NCBI GenBank assembly: GCA_021234155.1
Contig: JAJEKV010000004.1
Location: forward strand, 23,967,122-24,031,121
Reading direction: 5' to 3'
Length of the DNA: 64,000 bases
Origin: Isoetes taiwanensis
Taxonomy: Eukaryota > Streptophyta > Lycopodiopsida > Isoetales > Isoetaceae
This document shows positions 57,265 through 64,000 of the stretch, one piece after another. The number at the start of each line of letters is the position of its first letter. The stretch's first letter is position 1. Under the pieces are notes generated by a model that worked only from the letters and a program-made list of their open reading frames with translations, was not told where the DNA came from and ran no database searches. A program made the position numbers and the translations under genes.

Positions 57265-57510
57265 TGTTTTCCGCGTAAGCGAGACCTTCAGTTTCGCTCT
57301 GGCGAAACTTTTTTCGCGTCGAAAGTCAAGGTTTCGTTTACGCGGAAAAACCAAAAAAGAAAGAAAAAAAAAATATATATATATATATACATTTTTTATT
57401 TTTTTTTTTTAGTTTCGCGTAAGCAGAACTGAAGGCTTCGCTTACGCGGGGAAGATTTCGCGTAAGCGAAACTGAAGGCTTCGCTTACGCGAAAGTGAAA
57501 GAAAAGAAAA
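57265..57510. repeat. Nested CGCGTAAGCGAA palindromes in A/T homopolymer
   Basis: Three hairpins occur: 57266-57347 (arms TTTTCCGCGTAAGCGAGACC and complement), 57413-57449 and 57458-57496 (arms CGCGTAAGCGAA and TTCGCTTACGCG around ACTGAAGGC). They are separated by A/T runs and an (AT)n tract at 57373-57389. The last two are near-identical tandem units. Confidence 0.85.
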
Positions 57511-57519
57511 AAAAAAAAG

Positions 57520-58700
57520 AAATTTTCTTTTTTGAAATTTTCGCGTTTTTAAAGAAATCTTCATTCAATTATGTATGCGCACTTAGTTGTCAGAAACACA
57601 AGATCATTTCTGGATGACGACAGCCTATTAGAATTTGCATCATCACTAGCGGGCCGATTAACATGATCTAGTTTCGTCGCCAAACTCTACACCTCCATTT
57701 GTTATTTGCAACACGTTTCTTAGGCTCCGTCATGGCATCACTACCATACACTACAACAGCTCTGGTGTTTGCCATAGGTACAATTTCACAATTAGATTTT
57801 TTATTAGATTTCGATGAAGCAAGGGGAATATTTTCTCTCGATTTTAATTTAACGCGAAACCTCAATCGGACAATGAATATTCAAAGCCCGAAACTCCCAT
57901 TGATTTTCATAGGTACGATTCAAAGCCTTAATTTTTACATCTTCCTTGGACCTGCTTGCCCATAATGGATGGTCGATTCACCCCGCCCCTTCTATCCAAC
58001 GATGTAAAGATGTCGTTGCATTCCCTTTGGCTGGCTGTCCGATGACCTTTTTATAATGCCCCATGACGTATCAAGTTCTGGAGCGTTCATTTTCTTTTAA
58101 CCGGTCGGGATTTAGGGCAAGCCATGGGGTATGTATGCATGGGGTATTGATGGGGGGTATAATATATCCCCGTCATCCTTTCACCATTGCATTCGCTTGT
58201 GTCATGTCCATAGTATTCCTGACTACCATTGTTTGGAGAGCTATTTATTCTTCAGATATTTTCATATATGTTCATATATTTGCATTGAACTTGCTATTTG
58301 GGACTCAATTATACTCGTTCATCGAACGCATATTTTATGCAAACACAATATTCTTTAAAAGATATGGAAGATCTATCATAGGTTATCTTTAATGAGTGCA
58401 AATTAGAAGTCATGTAATAACAATTGAAATGCTAACTTCATAAACTGCAAACCTTAACATTACTTGGTATATGATATTGACCATTGTATTTGGAATTGAA
58501 CTTGCAACAGTGAAATATAGGACAAAATAAAGCAAAGGAATTCAACACATTGAAGTCAAATTATTTTATTGATCGAAGCAGTAACAACTATAGAGCAAAA
58601 TTTTTCAAAAAACATACATAGATATTATTTAACTTTCACCATAAAACATGTTTATAAAAGTGATACCCTCTCACACTTTAAGGATTGAGCTTAGAATATT
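57520..58700. other. Gene-free stretch
   Basis: A - strand frame near 57668-57865 (ANTRAVVVYGSDAMTEPKKR) has coding-like composition but no family I know. The rest is non-coding. Confidence 0.4.
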
Positions 58701-58735
58701 AACCATGTATTCTTTTAAAGGTAAAACTACCATGT

Positions 58736-58940
58736 TCATGCCCACACCTGGCCAGCCTTCGTGCATTTAGCACAATAATATGCTGGAAAATAAAACCACC
58801 TGAATATCTTAAAGATGGCTCTAGTTTGCAAGTAAGTCAGATTATTTGGCCTAGCTAGTACTTCCTCAAAGAACTTCATTTTCCATTGGAGGCAAACTTC
58901 AGAATGCTCCTTCTTATCATGCTCGATAAAGTGCATGATC
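58736..58940 (-). pseudogene. Fragment resembling the last exon of the B3 gene
   Basis: FIEHDKKEHSEVCLQWKMKF with FEEVLARP is similar in order to the end of the B3 gene 500 bp upstream (ILEFKLHGDELQWNMKVLEG). It probably comes from a partial tandem duplication of the last exon. The upstream part of the domain is not recognisable. Confidence 0.45.
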
Positions 58941-59389
58941 GAAATCGGAAATAGAGTAAGTAGAAAGAACTCTGATTACCTGTAGATAGAAAAACAATAA
59001 TTAGCCTAAACACGGTAACATTTAATTGGCCAAGAGATAAACTATAAACTTTTATGGCTTAAAGCCCTTCAATCATAAATGGAAGCTTCATTTTATCAAT
59101 TATTGAATGAATTATGACCAGCGTGGATTTATGAATAAGCATATGACAAACAACTTGACATTCAATGCTGCTTGGTATAGTCCATCTAACATTTTTAGGT
59201 TCTTATATTCAATCCAACTACAATATTACAAATCATGGAAAGGGCATTCAATATATATTTATCGGGAGTCTGATCATACATTGGAGAACATAAAACAGTC
59301 AGGGAACTAAGAATCGATCACATAAGGAAAACATTCAGCAAAACAACATGCTGTTTCTCTTTAGACATAAAAAGCCCTCAGAACACTAA

Positions 59390-60291
59390 TTAACTTCGAG
59401 GCTTCAGCCTATGTAAAGCTGCACCTTCCAGAACTTTCATATTCCATTGAAGTTCATCTCCATGCAATTTAAATTCTAAGATATCACCAAGTCGTAAGCC
59501 AAACAATTTTTTGAAAGCATTCCAACCATGGCTGAGACAATGCTTGCTTTTTTTGCTTGCTAACCCTGCTTTCTGATCACCAGGCCCGATAATTACTACA
59601 GTGGATCCTTTGGGAGGATTTCGCCACCTATCTTCTTGTTCTAGTATCTAAGCAAAAAGAAAGGAGTAGTAATTCAAAACATTTATAATACTTGAAAGCA
59701 AAAGATAATACAGCAGTACCAGGCCTCTGTTGAAGTTAGCTTCCAGGAGAGGAACACGGAATACTTTCTTTGATACTGGTTCTTCTTCATCAGATAAATC
59801 ATCGTCAGTAACAAAAACCTCATTCTCGGCATCCACATCCACATGCACAGGAAAATCCTTGTTAATATCACGCCCAGCTTTTTTATTTGTATTAGCAGGT
59901 CCATTGTCGCTAGGAGTGCCAAGTTCCCAATTACCAAGAGGTTTTACACGATAAGTCCCATCAAGAGCTCTTGCTGTCAAGTTTGTGCCATTATTTAATG
60001 TGAAACACAGAAGAGCAGTGCCATCAGTTATGTTGTTTTCGCGCAAAAAAAGCTCCCATCCTTCAGCGAAGAAGATTCTTTTGCCCACTGATACCGTGAA
60101 GACAGAATAATTTTTTCGATTCGAACCAACAGCAGTGATTTCTTTATCTGGTGCTACTGCAACTCCCTCCAGCTTCTACAGCATGCTTAAAACGTCAGTG
60201 ATCACAAGGAGACAGAATAACATAAGGAAATACAACCCTTTCTTACCAGCAACTCGCCAAATTTGACGTCGACCAGAAACACAGTCGCCAT
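59390..60291 (-). CDS. B3-domain DNA-binding protein (REM-like), three exons
   Basis: Exons on the - strand: 60291-60247 (15 codons, ATG start), 60175-59720 (152 codons) and 59647-59390 (85 codons plus TAA). Introns are in phase 0 with GTAAGA...TGTAG and GTACTG...TTAG borders, giving 252 residues. The protein has two partial B3 domains. The first ends VGKRIFFAEGWELFLRENN with DGTALLCFTL, the second SHGWNAFKKLFGLRLGDILE with FKL. Both show the GWxxFxxxxxLxxGDxxxF signature of the B3 C-terminal strands. An acidic linker (DDDLSDEEEPV) joins them. B3 proteins are plant-specific transcription factors. The N-terminal strands that insert into DNA are poorly conserved or missing, so an upstream exon may exist or binding may be reduced. 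A decayed paralogue is at 50637-51400 and a C-terminal fragment at 58736-58940. Confidence 0.75.
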
Positions 60292-60299
60292 CAACAAAC

Positions 60300-62447
60300 T
60301 AGTGTCGGATTGATTAGGCGGGAGAGCAATTCAGTTAAGAGAAAGCAGAGTAAACAAAGGAACAGAGGAATCGAAGCAGAGTAGAGATTTAATATCCTAT
60401 TATAATTATTACATATCTAATCATGCCCTGTCATTTTTAATGACTGACGATGCCTTCTTACATAAATATTCCATTTAACATTTTCCTATGAATATTATAT
60501 ATATTGTATATTGCATACATATATATAAATCAATCTAAGATTATATAGATGGCATGCATGTAATTGAACTGAATTCATTTAGAATTCTAACAATTGCGGG
60601 TTTACATCCAAGGGGCATGGCTTTCTAAGACTCATACAATATATGAATTCAGAGGAAAGGAGAACAAACTACTTATTTCTTAGAAAATGAACTACATAAA
60701 CAAATAAGAATTGGATAGACAAAATATCTCTAGCAACAGTCTTCGAAACATACCATTGTCGTATGAGAAACGACGATTTAAACAACATATGTGTTTATTT
60801 GACTGAGTTAGACACCAACTATCTCCATAGAAGAAGCCAACTTGGGATATGGATTCAAACGTCTATTCTCTAAAATGAAGGCAATACACAAAAGAGACCA
60901 GAATTTTTAATCTATGCAAGATGAATTCGTAAATTTGAAGGTATTAGTTATCCCATGTGACGCCTGATATGTTTGTTGCAAGGTGTACTAATGTGGTGAA
61001 TCATATGGTGACATGTCGTACATGTGGTGAATCATGTCGTGACATGTGGTGCATGTAGTGAATTATGTGGTGAATGATATCACCATTTAAACCCTAAAAA
61101 TTTGGCATTTCTTTGCACTTTTGCAAATCTCCCAAGCTCTACATCACTGTCCTCTGATTCAGCCTCCTTCCTTCATGAAAAGTACCCAATGGATCCTATC
61201 TGCCATAAAGTTGCCATGTAGGACAACCTTTCTGCTGATCCGGAATTCACTACTTATGGTGGTTCTTGTGGAACTATCACTTCAGCCTAACAGAAAGACA
61301 GCTCTCTAGATACAGATCGATGTACTACAATCATAGACAGATTGCAGATCTATATGGGTCACTTATTATTCTGTTGGCAGATGATGATTATTTCCGTCTA
61401 CTCTACCTCGGCAACTGCCCTGCTAATGGCTATATCTTTGGGACTGCTGAGCCCTTCAATACCTACTTCAATTCCATCTTTTTCCATGATCCATAAGCTT
61501 ATACTATGGCATTTTGAAGATAGTGATGCTATGCTATGTATTTCCTATATTGATCTCTCACTATAATTTTCTCATCATGACACAGTCTTCTCAACCATGT
61601 GTGATGCTTTGTACTTGAATCTTTATAATTAATGATAAAACCAACTCTTACTCTGAAAAAGATTTTTTTTTTTTTAATAGGAAGCTAAAGATGTTCTGAT
61701 GTTTCACATATTTATACGGTGTATTTATAAATATACGGACACGTCACGGGCTGAGGATATGCCATCATGGGGGTATGTAACCTACGGAATTAACCATAAA
61801 CGATTAATTTAGCTATGCTAAATTAATAAGGGTTTAATTAAAGGTTAATTACCTAATTAAGTTAATTAAGCTAATTAATTCATTAGTTAGGAGACACCTA
61901 GCCAAACTCGATTGCCCAGAATGAGGGTGCTAATTTGAAGCAACAAATTAGATCCCTATCCCAATTTTCTCCAAATCGAACCAAGGAACAGGAGCAGTTG
62001 AGCGCCAAGTCTATTCAAGCATGGAGATTCCGTGCCACCAAAATCCTTTTTAAATTTAGAGTAAGATCAGTTAGTTATAGATCTAAAATGTTGTGTGCAC
62101 TGAAGAAATTTTGTCAAATATATCACCTCCTTATTGTGCACATTGGGCATTATTTCAAATCATCACAACAAAGCTAAAGGCCAGGTAATACTGTTTCTAA
62201 CTAGTTTCATAGACTTGTTGGTATGGGAAACTCGAACATTTCTTAGAGAATGGACTAGATAAATACATAGGAATTGGACGAACATGTCTATTTGTTTACA
62301 TTCATAGTACTAGCTGTAGGGAGAAGTGCAACAATAGTTGCTTCTATTAAATCATCTGAGATTTGCAGAGCATTTATTATTCACAAGTTAGATGAATCGG
62401 TTGGAAATGTTGCGGACCCAAAGTTAGTAACATTGGTGTCGTCCGTA
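60300..62447. other. Gene-free stretch
   Basis: No gene is supported. GTGGTGAATCATGTGGTGACATGT-like units repeat imperfectly about four times at 60980-61075. Frames at 61121-61496 are open but carry no motif. TTAATTAA-type runs dominate 61800-61890. Confidence 0.45.
60980..61075 (+). repeat. Degenerate GTGGTGAAT/GTGACATGT repeat
   Basis: About four units of ~24 bp with substitutions. No function is visible. Confidence 0.7.
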
Positions 62448-63398
62448 CAGGGTTTCCCTTAAGGGGCGAATATTCGTAAATATGCTATATTTTAATGTTT
62501 TTAAAACCATTACCACGAATGCTAAGTAGGTTCAATATTTAACTAATTTTCTAATATTAGCCAACATTTCGACGGTGGCTGCTCCCGCCCAACTCGAGAT
62601 CGCCTAAGCGACGATAGCGGTGGCTGGGCTATTCGCCTAGATCTCTATTCAAGGTTTAGGGATTTTAGAATGATTCGCCTCTTACCAGTAGTAGGGACAT
62701 TCGGGATGATTTGCCTCAGCAACATATCTGTCTAAATAGTGGACACAGGTACGAATTTCAAAAATTATATCAATATCTTAGCTAATCGTTTAGATCTATT
62801 TGAACTTGCTGGAAGCCAAAGTTTGGCCTCAACAACAAATCTGGGTATTGTTTTCCGTAACAAATAGGTTGAGCTTGCTCAATTTGTGAATTATCAGACT
62901 CTGCTTAAATTTCCACGATCCTTTTTTAAATCACAAACCCTAAAGATTTGACAAGGGAGTTCTCATTGCTCACACTGGTTGCTCTTTCTTATTTAATGGC
63001 TACATTTAAGGGTTTGAGTGACTCTTCTTTAAGTTGTTTTGTATTTCCTTTTCTATGTCAAATGTCCATCTCAAATTTGTACCAGAAAGCAAAGTGCATT
63101 AACTTTGCTTAACATATGCATTGATTTGGCCCGTGCTCATGTTATTTTAATATGAAAGATGTTTTTATTTTAAGCCCAAACATATGATTATGAACACAGT
63201 CAAATTAGAGTGCAACTTTCCTTTCTGAAGGCTAGCACACTTATACATTTCTGATATATGGTGGAGATTGTACTATTTGTTTCAACATTTGCACTATTTG
63301 TACAGAAAGCCAATCCTACACTAGCAAAAGCATTGGACAAGATCCTGGTAAGAATTACTGCATGTGTGAACATTGACCAGTGCAGTTTAAGGGTCGGG

Positions 63399-63470
63399 AC
63401 AAATACATTCCTGCTGGGACAAATACATTCCTGCTGGGATAAATACATTCCTGCTGGGACAAATACACTT
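63399..63470. repeat. 20-bp minisatellite in second hAT copy
   Basis: Complement of the array at 16851-16922, with the same copy number and the same internal variant. Confidence 0.85.
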
Positions 63471-63780
63471 AAGGGGATCTCACTGCAGTCTGAAATATTC
63501 AGCGCCAGAGGAGGCGTGTTGAAGATTATAAAGCTCATTCCTCTGAAATGTTACTTTTATTTTAATGCAACATACTGACTGAGAATCGGCAATTTTCCTT
63601 GTATCACCTACACTTGTTTAGGTTTGTGTCCAATGTTTGCTTAATCTGAAAGATGGTTCTTTACATATCCAGGTCTTATGCTAGAAATTATCCTATTGAG
63701 AATATCTCCGTGATTATTACGTACAAATTCAAAACACTACATTGCTTGCATGAGACTTATGTATTGCATTGCAAATGCAG

Positions 63781-64000
63781 GTTTGATGTTGACGTGCCAG
63801 GAGGTCCAGTCCTAAAAGAAAGTAACACTACTGCACCTGGTAAAGTTCAGACATTATTTTAAAGTTTAGGCTATTGTTTCTGTATTGTTTCTACGTGATT
63901 TTTTATGCTAGGATCTGGAATGGTGTTGGTGGACAGTCCGGCTGGACGACTAGGCCTTATAGTTTGTTATGATCTGTGTTTCTCAAAGCTCTATAAAAAC
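63781..64000 (+). pseudogene. Captured Nit-like amidase exons, second copy (partial)
   Basis: Exon A is 63781-63839 (FDVDVPGG..., 59 bp, acceptor TGCAG, donor GTAAAG). Exon B starts at 63912 (MVLVDSPAGRLGLIVCYDLC) and runs off the window. Splice borders and coding sequence are the same as in the copy at 16277-16537. Because both hAT copies carry it, capture preceded duplication of the element. Confidence 0.7.

Larger units (their letters stand above)
62448..64000 (+). mobile_element. Second hAT copy (inverted, cut by window end)
   Basis: It begins with the same terminus, CAGGGTTTCCCTTAAGG. Reversed, it matches 16318-17876 of the first hAT element almost base for base, including the minisatellite and the amidase exons. 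The preceding 8 bp (CGTCCGTA) would be its target duplication, and the partner lies outside the window. The orientation is opposite to the first copy. Confidence 0.9.

Noticed and set aside
1-64000. tRNA, rRNA, CRISPR or bacterial-type operons
   Set aside because: No cloverleaf-like or rRNA sequence was recognised. The repeats present are irregular or transposon-derived, and gene structure is eukaryotic.

Overview
The window looks like nuclear DNA of a land plant: AT-rich, gene-poor and full of decayed transposable elements. The recognisable genes are plant types: a plastid stearoyl-ACP desaturase, an ATL-type RING-H2 ubiquitin ligase, a B3-domain transcription factor, a broken GH17 beta-1,3-glucanase and a histone H3-like fragment. 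Retroelement primer-binding sites match plant initiator tRNA-Met. I cannot name the species. A large, repeat-rich genome such as a fern or another non-model plant would fit, but that is inference.

Layout. 0-5.3 kb: a LINE 3' fragment (-), a TGACG-rich array, a histone H3-like fragment and a decayed coding block behind a TATA box. 5.3-13.1 kb: three LINE insertions (one with a 15-bp target duplication), a fold-back element and tandem repeats. 14.05-18.12 kb: a Mutator-like element (9-bp target duplication) split by a hAT element (8-bp target duplication) that carries exons of a nitrilase/Nit-like amidase gene. 22.4-23.1 kb: the RING-H2 gene. 25.5-27 kb: duplicated non-coding segments. 28.77-46.89 kb: an 18.1-kb block bounded by 347-bp inverted repeats made of Ty3/gypsy reverse-transcriptase plus LTR-end sequence, and flanked by a 5-bp direct repeat, ATCAC. 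Inside it lie gypsy gag-protease-RT remnants, a GH17 pseudogene, a truncated Ty1/copia element and an intact, intronless desaturase gene. 47-49.2 kb: a LINE fragment cut by a 1.48-kb gypsy LTR. 50.6-60.3 kb: one B3 gene (three exons, -) and two decayed relatives. 62.45 kb to the end: a second hAT copy in inverted orientation.

Only three loci look like working genes: the desaturase (43269-44486, +), the RING-H2 gene (22396-23100, -) and the B3 gene (59390-60291, -). They share no pathway. Most of the structure reflects nested and recombined mobile elements. The strongest candidate for something undescribed is the 18.1-kb block with two identical LTR 3' ends pointing outward.
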